From Guillardia theta CCMP2712 (Eukaryota; Cryptophyceae; Pyrenomonadales; Geminigeraceae), in NCBI RefSeq assembly GCF_000315625.1, contig NW_005434656.1, positions 479,741-543,740 on the forward strand: a stretch of DNA of 64,000 bases. Reading direction: 5' to 3'. Position numbers and translations under genes: made by a program. Below are positions 12,074 through 24,117 of this stretch, in pieces. Position 1 is the first letter of the stretch. Every line of letters starts with the position of its first letter. The notes beneath the pieces are model-generated. The model did not search any database. It was given only the letters and a program-made list of their open reading frames with translations, and was not told the origin of the DNA.

Positions 12074-12271
12074 GGTCGCGCTCAAGCGCGTCACCTTTCC
12101 CGTATTCATGAACGCACGCATTGTTGTGAACGAGGAGAGGTAGAGAAACCGTTATGACCGTTGTATCCGTTACGCAGAGGCTTCCAGACACGAACAGCCG
12201 TTTGCAAAATCGGTTTCAGGACGATAACGGTTTGAATGTGATTTCCGCTTTTAGCGCATGGCGGGGGTTTG

Positions 12272-14032
12272 ATGGAGGAGGAGGACGAGCTGTCGACGCT
12301 CTCAGGGGCCCACAGGTCGTACAAAGAGCATGGGAGAGAAGGAGAACTGATATCGGTAAGGATGATCTACTCTCTCTTTACCTGATCAGACGAGACATTT
12401 CTGAGCAATACACGTTTGAAATGCCATCACTCGCGCGCCATTGCTGATGTATACTTGTTTCTGCAGGCGAATCGGAATCATGCACAGGGAGAGGGACTGA
12501 ATCTTGAAGGTGGGAAAGAAAAACACAGGTCAGATCCTTCAAACGAACAACTATATGGTGTTGCCATACAATTCAAGCAGCACCCTTCAGGGGTACTATG
12601 CGTAAATGTGATCAAGGAAGGCGGGCCTGCCTGGGGGAAGGGCATCTTGCCGGGTGACATCATCGCAAGTGTAGATGGCAGGGACGTGCTGCATGAACCA
12701 TTCGAAAAGGTCTCTCCTCTCATCAAAGGCCCCCAGGGCTCCGTCGTTTCCATCGGATTCCTTCGACCGGAGTCAGAAGGCAGTCTAGAGGAGAACGGGA
12801 TTCCTGTCGGGCAGCATTACACAGTCAAGATCAGGAGGCAGGAATCTGTCTTCGGACGTTCCTTTGGCAGCGGGAGAAACTTGGTCAGCAGCAGTGGGCA
12901 TGGTGAGAAGTCTAAAGCAAGTAGGGAAGACCCAAAGGATGGGGATTGTGAAGAAGATCAAGCAGGAGCGGCGAATTTAGTAGCGCGATCACAGGCGATC
13001 ATGCAGGCAGCTGTAGTTGCACGTGTCAATGCAAATTCAGCGATCATGTCAGCAGCCACACGACGAAATCATCACTCGCTTCCATCCACCTTGTCCGATG
13101 GGCTGAGGGTATGGTTCCAGATGTGATGTTGCTCTGCTCATTCAGCTTGCTGGACAGGAAGAGGTGCAGCGAAAAACTAAGAGTGACACGTATGCAAGGG
13201 GAGTTATGGAACAGACCAAGACGGAACAGATGGAGCACTTGACAGCATATGCTCAACCTGTCTCTGCAGGTTGCCTTCCCCTCCCTCTTTTCACCTGTTT
13301 CAATCTTTAAGGTGCGACAGCTGAGAGGATGGAGCTTGCCGCTGAGAATGCCTCCTACCAACGTCAACTTCGGCTTCGAATGAAAGCGTTGAAACTTGAG
13401 GTTGTTTGGCGCACAGATGGAAGACCAACATGGATAGCAAAGCCTGAAACTTGTTTCTTAGGCGAAGGAAGAAGTCGCTGCGCAAGACGATGCCGCTCAT
13501 GAAATTCCTCTCATTTCATCGAGATCCGCGAAATCTCAGGAGGTACACAGCGCTAGAAATGCTTCCTTGTTTTCCATTCTCTTGCTGACACAATCTTACA
13601 AACCGTACACTCCCCCATATCTCTCGTCATCCTGAGACCATCTTGCTGATGCTATCCGACAGAAGACAGACAAGGACAGCGATGTATTGAGTGCGCAGCA
13701 GCTGGAGGATCGGGATCGGGCTCGTGCACTGAAGCGAATGATTCTATCCCGGAAAGCTCGGTGATGGCTGCTGCTTGTGAAAGAGCTTCTAACCCGTTAT
13801 CGTGGTAGTCCTCATTCAGCAGTCAAGGGCTACGGTGAGCATGCAGACTGGCTGGAAGTGGTGGAGCAGAGAAGGCGAGTTGCCCGCGAGTCACAAGCAC
13901 TGACGTGAGATTGTTCCGTCGGCTGGGGTTATGTCTGCGCTGAGAAGTTTGCAGGCATCGGAGCAGCAGGAGCAAGACAAAGCCGCCGCTGCAGCCTATG
14001 AAGCCTGTGACATGGCAAGAAGAATGTGTTGA
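12272..14032 (+). CDS. PDZ-domain protein
   Basis: Eight exons join in frame: 12272-12355, 12467-13108, 13146-13269, 13321-13400, 13462-13542, 13663-13760, 13809-13904 and 13948-14032, giving 429 residues. All junctions are GT-AG. Residues about 55-135 form a PDZ domain: the YGVAIQF carboxylate-binding strand, then GGPAWGKGILPGDIIASV (the usual GDxIxxV signature), then a final strand ending VVSIGFLR. The C-terminal half is charged and alpha-helical (for example WLEVVEQRRRVARESQ) with an Ala-rich end, suggesting a coiled-coil scaffold. The function is unknown. The start ATG was chosen because it opens the acidic exon that splices in phase into the PDZ exon. Confidence 0.75.
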
Positions 14033-14149
14033 GATGGTCGGCGTGTGTAGAAATTGTTTGACCCAAGCAATTAATGCTATCTGATCTCGTCAGCATCTCA
14101 GGGCCTTCTCAGGCCGCGTGTCTGCACATTGAATTAGTGGTATGATCCG

Positions 14150-14365
14150 TGAGCCAGTCCGCCGGTCCGGTCCGAGTCACCCGGTTGGTCCAAGGTCCGT
14201 TGTCGGCGGGTGACTGACCGGCGCTCAGCTGGCTTAACCCGGCCGGGCCGTTCGCCGGAAGTCCGACGGCCCGACGGTCCGGCCGGGCCGGACTCCGAGG
14301 CGGGAGTCAGTGCGGCGGTGCGCGGCCCGTCCTCCGAGCGTGCGACTGCTAGCCTAGTAGGCCGG
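14150..14365. repeat. GC-rich island, dispersed repeat candidate
   Basis: A short block of about 70% GC with CCGGTCCGG, CCGGCCGGGCC and GGGAGTCAGTGCGG words, between the PDZ gene and a GA-rich tract. It shares vocabulary with the islands at 8,620, 23,525 and 33,750. No gene is seen between 14,033 and 14,958. Confidence 0.5.
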
Positions 14366-14454
14366 GCACCGTCCGGTGTCATGGTCAGCGCCAGGCGTGC
14401 TGACAACACCTGGTCTTCTAGCTAGATCAACTTATTAGACTTGCATGAGCAGAC

Positions 14455-14730
14455 ACGAAGAAAACAAGATGAGAAGAAGATAAGAAGAAGAAAAGAAGAA
14501 GAAAAGAAGAAGAAAAGAAGGGGTGAGAGAAGAAGATGAGAAGAAGACGAGGAGGAGAAGAAGAAGAGAAGAAGAAGAGAAGAAGAAGAAAAGAAGATGA
14601 GAGAAGAAGATGAGGAGAAGATAAGAAGAGGATGAGAAGAAGAAGAAAGAAGATGAGAGAAGAGGATGAGGAGAAGATGAGGAGAAGATCAGAAGAAGAT
14701 GAGAAGAAGATGAGAAGAACGATAGGGTGA
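14455..14730. repeat. GA-rich (AGAAGA/GATGAGA) low-complexity tract
   Basis: Irregular repeats of AAGAAGAAG and AGATGAGAAG. The complementary frame reads poly Ser/Leu/Phe and is not a gene. Confidence 0.9.
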
Positions 14731-14958
14731 ATGGAATGCAGGACGCATTGAAATATAGAAGGGGAATGAGGATGTAAACTGGATGGGATCGGGGGAGGGA
14801 CCTCGGGATCAGAGCAGGTGAGCAGGTGAGGGGGAGCAAGAGCTAGAGCTCGTGAGGTTCCTCGAGTGCCAGAGTTCGTGTTTCATTGTTGCGTGCTCCT
14901 GTTCTGCTGCCGCTTGCTAGCAGACGGAGCCTGCGATGTGCTCACAACTGGACAGGAG

Positions 14959-15777
14959 ATGGAGGCTGGCCACAAGCGAGACGTCAACGGGCAGATCAAG
15001 ACAGCAGAGGCCCCGCCTGATCCCCAGGCTTTCAAGTACAGAGTGACTTCAGGTGCATACGGAAATAGGGGACTGAAAGCTCAGGTCGCTCTCTCCTCCT
15101 TCCTCTCCTCTTGCCTGACTTGTCGGTTAGCTGGAAGACGTGGAAGTGCAAGTCCCGGACCTCTCTGCCTTGGGGTCGGAGGAGCTGAGCAAGTACAGGA
15201 GCGCCTTCTTCGCCATCTTCGACGGGCATGCAGGGAGAAACGCTGCTGAGTTCTGTGCGGAGAACTTGCCGAGGCTGATCGCGGAGAAGATCGAGAAGCC
15301 GACAGAGAACGAGCACGTGAGGAAGGCGATCATGCAGGGCTTCAAGGATGCCGACGCCAAGTTCCTCGCGATGGCGGAGGAGCGCGGCTTCAAGGATGGC
15401 TGTACCGCAGTCACGGTGACGCTCCTACGCGACGTGATGTTTGTAGGATGGGTAGGAGACTCCAAGGCTGTGCTGGCGAGGAGGGAGAGAGAGGAGGAGA
15501 GTTCGCGGCTCAAGGCCCTCAGCCTCACGCGGGATCACACGGCGATGCAGGCGAAGGAGCGGGAGAGGATCGTCAAGGCCGGAGGCTTCGTGGAGAACAA
15601 CCGGGTGAACGGGATCATGGAGGTCAGCAGGTCCATCGGCGACCCGCAGCTCAAGAAGGCTGGTGTTTCCTCCTCCCCTGAGATCGAACGAGTCACCCTC
15701 TGTGACCGCGACGAGTTCCTCCTGCTCGCTTGCGACGGCCTCTGGCGCGTCATGGATGCCAAGGAAGCTATCGAAAG
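14959..15777 (+). CDS. PP2C-type protein phosphatase, C-terminally short
   Basis: A metal-dependent Ser/Thr phosphatase in two exons (14959-15084, then 15131 onward). Recognisable PP2C motifs in order: FFAIFDGHAGR (metal-binding Asp), DGCTAVTVTLL, GWVGDSKAVLAR, LTRDHTA, EVSRSIGD and LLLACDGLW (second metal-binding Asp). A donor at 15778 (AAAG|GTCTGG) could end the exon; otherwise the frame runs into CTCCTCC repeats and stops at 15868. Either way the family's last conserved block (RGSxDN with its metal-binding Asp) is not visible, and no downstream + strand exon was found because TRAPPC11 occupies the opposite strand. An ATG start at 14959 is preferred; upstream exons are possible. Confidence 0.75.
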
Positions 15778-18700
15778 GTCTGGATACTCCCTCCTCCCTC
15801 CTCCCTCCTCCCTCCTCCCTCCCCCATTGTTCCGGCCGGTGGCACCAGCAACTCCGCGAGTACACTGAGACAAGTGTGAGAAGGAGGGAGAGGCAGCAAG
15901 GAGGAGGACCTCGGCTCCTTGACGAGGAGTGGCGGCAGGTCATGGACGAAGGCAGCTGGAGGAGAGGAGAGCTCCCTGTCAGCCCCTTCGTCTCTCCTCC
16001 TCGACCATCGAAGGCTCAACTTCCCCGGACTTGCTTCCCCCGCCTGCCTCGGCACGAAGCTGAACAGCATGCATTGCTTCTCCCCGCGTTCCAGCTCAAC
16101 CCCAACTTCCTCGCCGAGAGGACGCAGCTCCTCCTCTCCGAGCTGCAGGGAAGCTTCCTCCAGCAGCAGTGCAGCTGGAGAGAGTGCCTCGAGGATCACA
16201 CGAGCGATCACCGACTCCCCTCGAAGCACAAAATTCGGAGAGGATGAGGCAGCAGCCGGGGAGGCTGAGAAGGAGGAGGAGGAGGAGGAGGAGGAGGGAG
16301 CAGAAGAGGATGGGGTGACGTCTGCTGTGGGTTGGTGTACGAGGAGGCTGTCAGCATGAGACAAAGCCCCGTAGAGGACGGTGAGAAGAAAGGGCTTCTC
16401 TACCTCCACCTCCACCTGCTGCTCCACTCGTGAAACTTTCCCGCTGTCTCCCTCATGCTGCAGCTCCGCACGTAGCGCCAACTGCAGCACGTCCAGCGAA
16501 GGCATCGCCTCCTCCTCCACCACCTTCAAGTGCAAGACCTCCACGTGCTCTTCACCTCCGTCCACCACTGGCAGCTCCAACTCCAGCTCGCTCCCTCCTC
16601 CCTCCTGTCTCCCCGTTGCCTTCGCCGCAAAGAGCTGCACCTGCGCCCTGCCCTGCACGTCTGTCATGTCCACACGACACTTGAGGCGGCCAGCGCGGAG
16701 CTGAGAGGAGGAGGAGGAGAGCACGCGGAGAGCGACAGGGAAGAGCTCGCCGAGGAGAGCCGGAGGATGGCAGACCATGGCGACCTTGGCGTCCGGCTTT
16801 GCCGCCATCACCATCGTCTCCCTTTGCTCCGCGTGCTCCTGCCCCCCGCGACCTCGCGCTCCCTCCTCTGTCCGAAGAAGAATACAAGCAGGCGGTGCTC
16901 CCCAGACGAGCGTGACGTTCCTGATGCCGAGATGCGAGGCAGGAAGAGAGGCAGGAAGCGCACAGTCAATCTTCCAGCAGCTGCCCGGCACGAGATCCAG
17001 CTCATGCTCGATGCGGATACGATGCTTGACCTGCTCCTCCTCCTCAAGTTGCAGTTCACGATCGTCAACCTCGACGGCAGAGAGCAGGAAGTTGTAGTTG
17101 CTGTCTGTGCATCGAGCGACGAGGGCGGAGAGCCGAAGAGGAGCAGGGAGGGCTGAGCTGAGTTCCAGCTTGAATGTCAGCTGCTCTCCGACGGTGAAGG
17201 TCGACGAGCTGAAAGAGAGGGAGAAGCAGAGGAGGGAAGGAGGGAGGGAGACCAGCACGGGAGCTCGTAGGTTAGCCCAGCTCAGGTCCACCTGAGGTCT
17301 TGTCATGTCATGCGGCAGATCTCGCTGCTCACCTTGGTGGGAGGGGGCGACGAGCTTTGGGGCAGCTCGAGAGGAAAGCCGCTGACAAGCAGCTGCACGT
17401 CCTCCTGCAACCTCCTCCTGCGGTCAAGACCCTGCAGGCGGCATGTTAGCTGGGAGAAGAAGGCAGCAAGAGCACCAGCTGGAGTCGCTCCTCCAGCAGC
17501 TTCAGGCTCGTTGCCACCAAGAGCTCGAGATCTCCTAGCGCCCTGCTGGTGTCCAGCTTCCACTGACATCAGCACTTGTTCACTTGGTCGTTCCTAGCAG
17601 CTCACCTGCAGTTGGAGGACTTCTTGCTCGAGCACAAACCAGCGATCCTTTACTATCGGACCAAGCAGAAGACTCGTAAGCTCCTCCTGGTCCAACGGGA
17701 GTTACAAGCTCTCCTCCCCTCCTCCCCACCCTTCCTCTTCTTGTCTCTCCTCCCTCCTCCCCACCCTTCCTCTTCTTGTCTCTCCTCCCTCCTCCCCACC
17801 CTTCCTCTTCTTCTCTCTCTTCTTCTCTCTCTTCTTCTCTCCCCACTCCCTGTATCACCTGGGCTTCTTGCATACTCCCGGACTCCAAGAGCGACTTTGC
17901 CATTGCCAGCTGTACTGCCACTTCTCGTCTCGGGTGCTTTTGCTGCATGTACTTCTCCTGCTCCTCACCGTCAGCTTGCTCTCTTCCCCTTCCATGTAAT
18001 TACTCCCCGGCCCTTCCTCTCTTCCACCTTTCTCCCATCCTTCCCTCACCCTGGCTCGCTTGAAGCATTCTCGTGCTTCGCTCAGCAGGTCAACTCGTCG
18101 TTCCATCTCCTCGTTCTTCAGCTCCTCCTGGTCCTTCTGTCCCCAGAAGAGAGCGCATTCAACCGCATTGTCGTCTCGGCCTGACTTGTCGCTCGTCGCC
18201 TTCAGCGCTTGCTTGCGCTGAAGCAGCAGGCGAGCACAAGCCTCCCAGTGGATACCCGAGTCGATTCTATGAAGCGTGAGAAGCTCTCAAAGGCAAGTCG
18301 AAAGAACCTCGAGGAGGAGCCGTCGGAAGCCTCTGCCTCATCCAGAAGCTTGAGAGAGGTAAGACGAGACCCAGAGCAGCAAGATGAGAGGAAGGAACAA
18401 AGAAGGAGGGGGGGCGGGGGGGGGGAAGGTCTCTACCTTTGCGAATAGGAAGTGCTGGCGAGACATCCAGGCGAGGTGGGAGGGGAGAGACTCTCCTTGA
18501 AAGATGTTCCTACGGGCAAGAAGTGAGGAGGCCCGGAGCGACGTCAGAGACAGAAGACCAGAAGTTGATATGTCGGAACACTTGTTGCTGCGCGTCATGG
18601 GGAGAGGTCAGCTGCATGAGCAGCAGGCAGATCTTCACGTTGAGCACTTCTGCCACTCGTTTGAATTCTCCGAATCTTTCCATCACCACATGCCCGACGC

Positions 18701-19418
18701 CATCGCAGACGTCACTGTAGGAAAGGAGAAACTGCTTCAGCGCGGCTGATCGCTCCTTGTGTTCCAGGTAAAACGCGAGCTTGATGCCTTGTCGGACGAT
18801 GAGCTCAAGCTGGTGCTGGCGGTTGAAGGATAAGAGCTTCGTCCTGGCCCGTGCACATGCCTCGTCCAACAGCAGCCAGGCAGCATCCATCAGCTTGTGC
18901 TGAAGCTTCTCGGCGCTCAGACGCAAGGCAAACTCAGGGTGGCGGATGACGAGGGCAGCAAGCGATCGCTGGTACTCCAGCCTGTGCAGCAGCAGCTCAA
19001 ACCGTTGATCCACGTCCGTCGGCGTCGCTCCCTCCACCACCAACGCCAGCACCACTCGAACGCCTGGACGCGATACCTCCTGCTCAGCGAGAGCCACCTG
19101 CTGTTTGAGCTGATGCAGGTCGCCAGCCTCGTCCGCCGCTTTCCAAGGTATGAGGATGGCGATGGCGCAAGGACGAAGCATCACGTGTTTGCGCAACCAT
19201 TGCTTCTTCAGCATCCCGCTAGCTCGCTGCACTCCATGCCCTCCCTCCTTATGCTGCCCGATCGCTGATGGCAGACTGTCAAGGTCAACGGTGCGAAGAA
19301 GAGGCATGCTCTGTCCTAGCTCCCCTTGCACTTGCTTCATGCCATACAGGGCCACCAGAGGGACGGGAGGCTCATGCAGCAGGAATGAGGGGATGGCTCG
19401 ATGTACCTCCTCCTCCAT
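15768..19418 (-). CDS. TRAPP complex subunit 11 (foie gras / gryzun protein)
   Basis: TRAPPC11 acts in the TRAPPIII tethering complex in ER-Golgi and autophagy traffic. The N-terminal exon has LVALYGMK, GMLKKQWLRKHVML and then the foie-gras helices, including LELIVRQGIKLAFYLEHK and EFKRVAEVLNVKICLLL followed by QVFRHINF, in the family's order. A following exon (about 18,533-18,440) restores LPSHLAWMSRQHF, matching the family's HDAWMSKQF. Later exons give RRVDLLSEARECFKRA and AVQLAMAKSLLESGS. The last large exon (17295-15768) is beta-rich, like the C-terminal gryzun region (FTVGEQLTFKLELSS). Introns near 18,540, 18,440-18,350, 17,620-17,580 and 17,480 are GT-AG. The stop at 15768 overlaps the PP2C gene tail, so the last residues may be different. 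Confidence 0.85.
17700..17835. repeat. CT-rich imperfect tandem repeat in a TRAPPC11 intron
   Basis: About three copies of a 44-bp CT-rich unit (CTCCTCCCCACCCTTCCTCTTCTT plus spacer), then (TTCTCTC)n. It lies in an intron of the minus-strand TRAPPC11 gene. Confidence 0.8.
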
Positions 19419-19489
19419 GATGACGCAATCCCTCTTCTCTGCTGTAAGCAAGGAAGGAGTGCAAGAAACCGTGAACAAGATTCAAGGAG

Positions 19490-19585
19490 ACAGCAGGAGA
19501 GCAGCAGGAGAGCAGCAGGAGAGCAGCAGGAGAGCAGCAGGAGAGCAGCAGGAGAGCAGCAGGAGAGCAGCAGGAGAGCAGCAGG
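19490..19585. repeat. 11-bp tandem repeat (AGGAGAGCAGC)n
   Basis: About eight perfect copies just upstream of the TRAPPC11 start codon. The unit is not a multiple of three, so all frames carry the same 11-residue pattern. A related GGAGAGCAGGA array sits in AAR2 at 58,505-58,557. Confidence 0.95.
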
Positions 19586-19794
19586 AGGAAGGCGAAGGGG
19601 TGAAGACTTTCAAGCGGCGAGCACAGGTAGCGACAGCGGCTGGTCAGTGACACCGCATGGCGATTGTACCCCTCATCCCCCCTCACGCCCTCACTGCCTT
19701 GCCCAAATCAAGTTGAGTTAAACTTTCGAGGAACTGAGACATGGCAGCCTGAGGCGCTAGACCGAGAGACCTCAGAAGCTTGTCGCCTCCGCTA

Positions 19795-19850
19795 CACTCC
19801 CTCCCCTCCCTCCCCTCCCTCCCCTCCCTCCCCTCCCTCCCCTCCGGCGC
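19795..19850. repeat. CTCCCCTCC microsatellite between TRAPPC11 and kinase genes
   Basis: Tandem CCCTCCCTCCCCT units. The flanking 19,600-19,950 region holds no convincing gene. The kinase gene ends at 19,952 on the minus strand. Confidence 0.85.
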
Positions 19851-19951
19851 CGCCGCCGGCACAGGCCACTGCCACCCCCGACCCAGAGGACATCAGTGCT
19901 AGAGTCTATTACAGGCATACAAGTACAAGTACAGAAGCTCAGGAAAGTGCA

Positions 19952-22849
19952 TCACAAAGTCCAGCTATGCTTGAGCTCGCTCGGCGAGCTGGACGGAGCA
20001 TCACTCGAAGTAGTCTTGCCGTCCTCCCTCAACCACTGCGAGGACATTAGGGCCGGGCCAGGAGAACCTCTCACCGTCTTCCTACCTGTCGCCAAGTAGT
20101 ACTGGTAGAAGTACTGGTTCCCTAGCTCCAGGTCCTCCTGCTCTCAGGTCAGTCAACTTGTGACTGTTGGCTCGTCTGTCTCCTCCCTCCCCACTCACTC
20201 GATTGCGCATGTCCAGCTCCATGCTCAAGTCCTCGTTGAGCTCCAAGTCGAACTGCATCTCCTCGTCCAACTGACTCATCGCGTCCTCTCTTCCTACCCC
20301 TTCCGCTGCTGCTCCTTGCGACTGAGCTGGTCCCACGAGCTTGTCGACTGCTGTCACTCGCTCTGCAGTGAACCACCTGGAACCCTCTCAGAACTCCGTC
20401 TACCTCTCTCCCTCCTACCGGTGAAGGAGCGCATCAGCCGATCTGATCCTTTTGCGAGGATTCTTCTCGAGCAACTGTACCAACGTCAGAGGGGGTTGGA
20501 GGGGGGGCGATGGCAAAGACAAGAGGAGGGAGGAAGGGGCGTGAAGGGGAACCTGCATGATGAGCTCGCGCATGTCGGAGGAAGCAACCATTCCCCTACT
20601 GCCGTCTCAGACCCTCCTCCACCTCTCACACTCAGCAGCACCAGGAGGGGTCCGGGAACTCAACGGCTGCGGGCAGCGCGACCTCGTGAGGGAGGAAGGG
20701 AGAGAAGCCGAACATCTGCCGCAGCATCAGCAGGTCCTGCCGACCTCAAAATTCCCCACCATCTCGTAGAGAGTTATGCCAAGCGCCCAGATGTCCATAG
20801 CAAAGTTGATCGCCTCCTCCTCCTCCTGCAGTACTTCCGGAGGAAGATACCCGATGGTGCCCGCTGCGGTCTGAGAACAAGATCATCTCCTCCCTCCCCT
20901 CGCTGCTCTCCTGCATTGCCGTGCTACCTGCTCGTGAGCAACAGCAGTATCCGACTGATCTGACAAGTCGACTGCTAAGCCCAAGTCGATGACGTAGGCG
21001 CGTCCACTGAAAGGAGGATGAGCGCAAGACGGGATAGCGAGAGGAGATGAGCGAGGGGGGGGACGAGGGACTAGGAGGGAGGAAGTGACCTGGTAGCGAG
21101 CAAGACGTTTCTCGGCTTGATGTCGCGGTGAATGATCGACATGGAATGCATGTGATCGACGGCTCTGAGGATCTGCGAGGAAGGAACGTGTGAAGGGAGA
21201 AGACCCACAAGACAATTTAGACCTGTAGGAAGATGCTCGCGCAAACTTCTTCCTCCAATCGCCTGCTGATCTACATGATAAAGTCAGAGGAACAAGCGAG
21301 GAGCAGCCCAACACTTGCAACACACCTGAAGAACATCATGCAGCTCTGATCCTTCCACAAACCCCAAGATGAGCGCAACAGTCGCGCCCAGCTCGTAGTA
21401 ACCGTAGAGCTGACAAGTAGAATCAAAATTCATCTCCACTGCTGCCCTTTCATCCCTCCTCACGACCTCCCGGACCTCTTCCTTCTCCCAACGCCTCTCC
21501 TTCTCCTCACCTTTACAATGTTGGGGTGATCGCACTTGCCATGCACACGTATCTCACGGTCAATTGAGTCACTGCCACCTACAAACAGGGTGAGGAGCGA
21601 AGAAAAAAGGGAAGAGGAAGAGGCTGGGGAAGGGAGGGAAAGAGGGACACAGGAAGAGGGGAGATTACTTGCTGTGCCGGGATCTCTGTAGACACACTAG
21701 CAAACAGGAGTGAGTGAGGAGAACTCGGAAGGGATTGTCACCTTAATCGCCAGCTGCTCGCCTTCTTGAGGGAAAGAGAACAGGTGCCTCCTCTTCTCCG
21801 TCACATTCCAACTCTGACAGTTCCTCTTGTTGACAACCTTGTCTGCGTCAGATCACCTCCCCTCCGACTCTCTCAGTCACCTTCACGCACTTCCCGAAGC
21901 TTCCTTCTCCTATCAGCTGCAAGACTCTCACTCCTGCTTGCTTTGGTAGCAAGGCCTTGGAGAACAGAGTCAACCAAAGCCAAGGGAACAGGACGAGACA
22001 GGGGAAGGACAGGTGAGACAAGGGGGAGGTAGCCACCTGCAAGCCACACAGTTCGGCTGAAGCAGGAATGTCTTCCTGCAGCTTCAACGCTTGTTTCATC
22101 AAGGTCTTGTGGTCTTTTGTGTCCACAATCTTCACATCCAGACGTTTTTCTTCCGGCGAGCAACGTCGAGGAGGAGACCACTTTTCGTTCTCAACCTCCG
22201 CTGACGACGAAGGGAGGAAGAAGTTTCTTTGCGGGATGGAGCAGCAAGCCGACTTGGCGATAGCTGATGACGCGGCTCGCGCTGCTCTGTTTAAGTTGGC
22301 GCACTTTCTGTCGGAACAGCAGGATTCGGACCGGGACAGGATGCACGAGCAGCTGGAGCAGTTAAGAAAAGAGTCAGAAGATCCCTCGGAGCTGATGCTG
22401 CTCCTCGGCAGTCGGTTGGCCTGGTGACCATGATGGAAGGTGCCGATGTAGGGGTTCGACTGCAGGCTTCCGGGTCTCTCGGGGAGAGGCCGAAGCACAA
22501 ATTCTCCATCAATCTCCAGCAGTTGGCTGTCCTCTAGCGCATCTCCCCTGCCATGCCGGTCCAGCTCTGTCATGGAGTTGGACCTGCACAGGCTTGTCCT
22601 GGTGTGATGATGAGGAATGTTAAGAGGCTCAGACAGCTCGTTCTTCGACGCCTCCACACTCTCGCTGACGGGACAGACAGATAGAGGCTCTTGCTTGCAG
22701 CCGTCGGCTATTTCAAAGAGGTTGCAGCGCATGGCAAGTCTAGATGACTTGTCCTGCACTAGCTCGTAAAGATTGTCATTCGAATTGGAAGCTGAAGCTG
22801 CAAACAACCTTTCCAACTCTATCTCATTGCTCATCACCTTAGCTGCCAT
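19952..22849 (-). CDS. Serine/threonine protein kinase with long N-terminal extension
   Basis: Many short exons assemble a protein kinase. The order is: Ser-rich N-terminal extension of about 270 residues; glycine loop LIGEGSFGKCVKV; the ATP-binding Lys in EQLAIK; CDHPNIVK; catalytic loop IIHRDIKPRN; metal-binding motif as DLG (IDLGLAVDLS) rather than DFG; activation segment end GTIGYLPPEV; DIWALGITLYEM; MFGFSPFLPHE; and subdomain XI LLEKNPRKRIRSADALL. The tail is acidic and ends HSWTL. Junctions are GT-AG throughout the kinase domain. The first ATG in the main exon (22849) is used; an upstream exon with ATG near 23,032 could not be joined in phase. The subfamily is unclear (CAMK-like at best). 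22,850-23,520 is otherwise noncoding and AT-rich. Confidence 0.8.
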
Positions 22850-23089
22850 AGAACCAATCGAACCTTCCACCTCTTCTGTTGTAGGAAATAATATCAAGAG
22901 CGATGCAACCAACTCAGATCAAAAGTCTTGGTGCCTGGATAACGGTACGAGTTGCACGAGAGTTTCACTGTCTCCTCTTCTCTCGGAGCTCCTCCTCACG
23001 CTCCTCCTCTACCGCCTTCCTTCCCACCGCCATGGCGTCCGTAGCCTCTAAGATGAGGAGCAAAGTTAAAATGTATGTAAGTTTATAAC

Positions 23090-23524
23090 TTGCTTATATG
23101 ATTAAAACTTTGTAGAGTTGAGGTGTCGGGGGAGCCGGGGGTAGGGAGATATACAAGGAGGGCTGGTCGAGATGGACAAGATGATTTATACAATGATATA
23201 AAGTTAAATTACTAATATATTAGTGCAGATGCGAACATGAAAAGACTCCATTTAAATTATCATCCCCCGGGGATGATAATAGTTTTTGATGAAGTCGCGT
23301 TGGCGTGCAAAAATTACAGAATGTGTCTCATTGATTTCAATTTCTAAAACAAAGCTGAAAGATGATATCAAATAAACTTCAGCCTAGTCGTATCAACATT
23401 GTAAACTTTTGCTCTTGATCTTTGAAAAATGAGAATATTTTTGAAATTTGTTTTGAATCTGAGTGTTCGCAATCAACTGCTGACAGAATTAGTTGAAAAG
23501 ATATCTTTTCGATGGTTTAAAAGA
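23090..23524. other. AT-rich intergenic segment
   Basis: About 430 bp of AT-rich sequence with no open frame of note. It includes a short palindrome-like ATCATCCCCCGGGGATGAT at about 23,259-23,277. The GC-rich island follows directly, so base composition changes abruptly at about 23,525. Confidence 0.5.
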
Positions 23525-23935
23525 CAACGTGGCCCGGGCCGGCCCGGCCGGCCGGGCACTTGAATGCCGACTCTCAAGTCACTGAGTGGTCGGACCGTCC
23601 TGGACCCGGGCCCGGTCCCGGTCCGGCGGCCGCCGGGCCGTGTGTGCCACGGCCCGGTCTCTTTTTACTACCCGGTCATCCCTATCAACCGTGCGACGGT
23701 GGCGTATGATCGGAGACAAGTTGCCAACGGTGAGTTGTGTGCAGCGGCCGAGTACGGACGGTCCGGGCCGCCGGTGATCGGATGATGGCATCGGATCAGT
23801 CGGAGCAGTGCGATCTCGTGCGGTACCGTGCTCCTGTGCCCGGGCCGCCTCCCTCTGTCCGCTGCTGGCGGCCCGGCGGTCCCCCGGGCAGCGCGTCCCC
23901 TTCTGCTGCTTGTTACCCCTCAGGCTCCGACGTAG
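23525..23935. repeat. GC-rich island, dispersed repeat candidate
   Basis: High-GC block with GGCCCGGGCCGGCCCGG at its left edge and CGGTCCGGCGG, CAAGTTGCCAACGG and GTACGGACGGTCC inside. Related words occur in the islands at 8,620, 14,150 and 33,750. The phrase AACTTGCCAACCGTTG recurs beside it at about 23,993. No gene is supported. Confidence 0.55.
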
Positions 23936-24117
23936 CCACTGTTGCTTGGCCCAGATCAATCAAACAAATTGTGGCTGGGATGAGAGGCCTAAACTTGCCA
24001 ACCGTTGAACTTGACTTGCGGCCGCAGTAAAGAGAGAGCCTGATTGAAGAGAGGAGTCATCCGAATGTGTAAGGCTTGATAGAATTGCATGAATTTTCAA
24101 CTGCAACCGGAAACGGC

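Noticed and set aside
14435-14839. Minus-strand frame of Ser/Phe/Leu
   Set aside because: Complement of the GA-rich tract; low complexity only.
15919-17156. + strand frames antisense to TRAPPC11 as missing PP2C exons
   Set aside because: No RGSxDN-like sequence was found in them and they mirror the TRAPPC11 exon; treated as shadows.
19150-19721. + strand frames with QQESSRRAAGE repeats
   Set aside because: Antisense of the TRAPPC11 first exon plus the 11-bp array; frame openness comes from the repeat.
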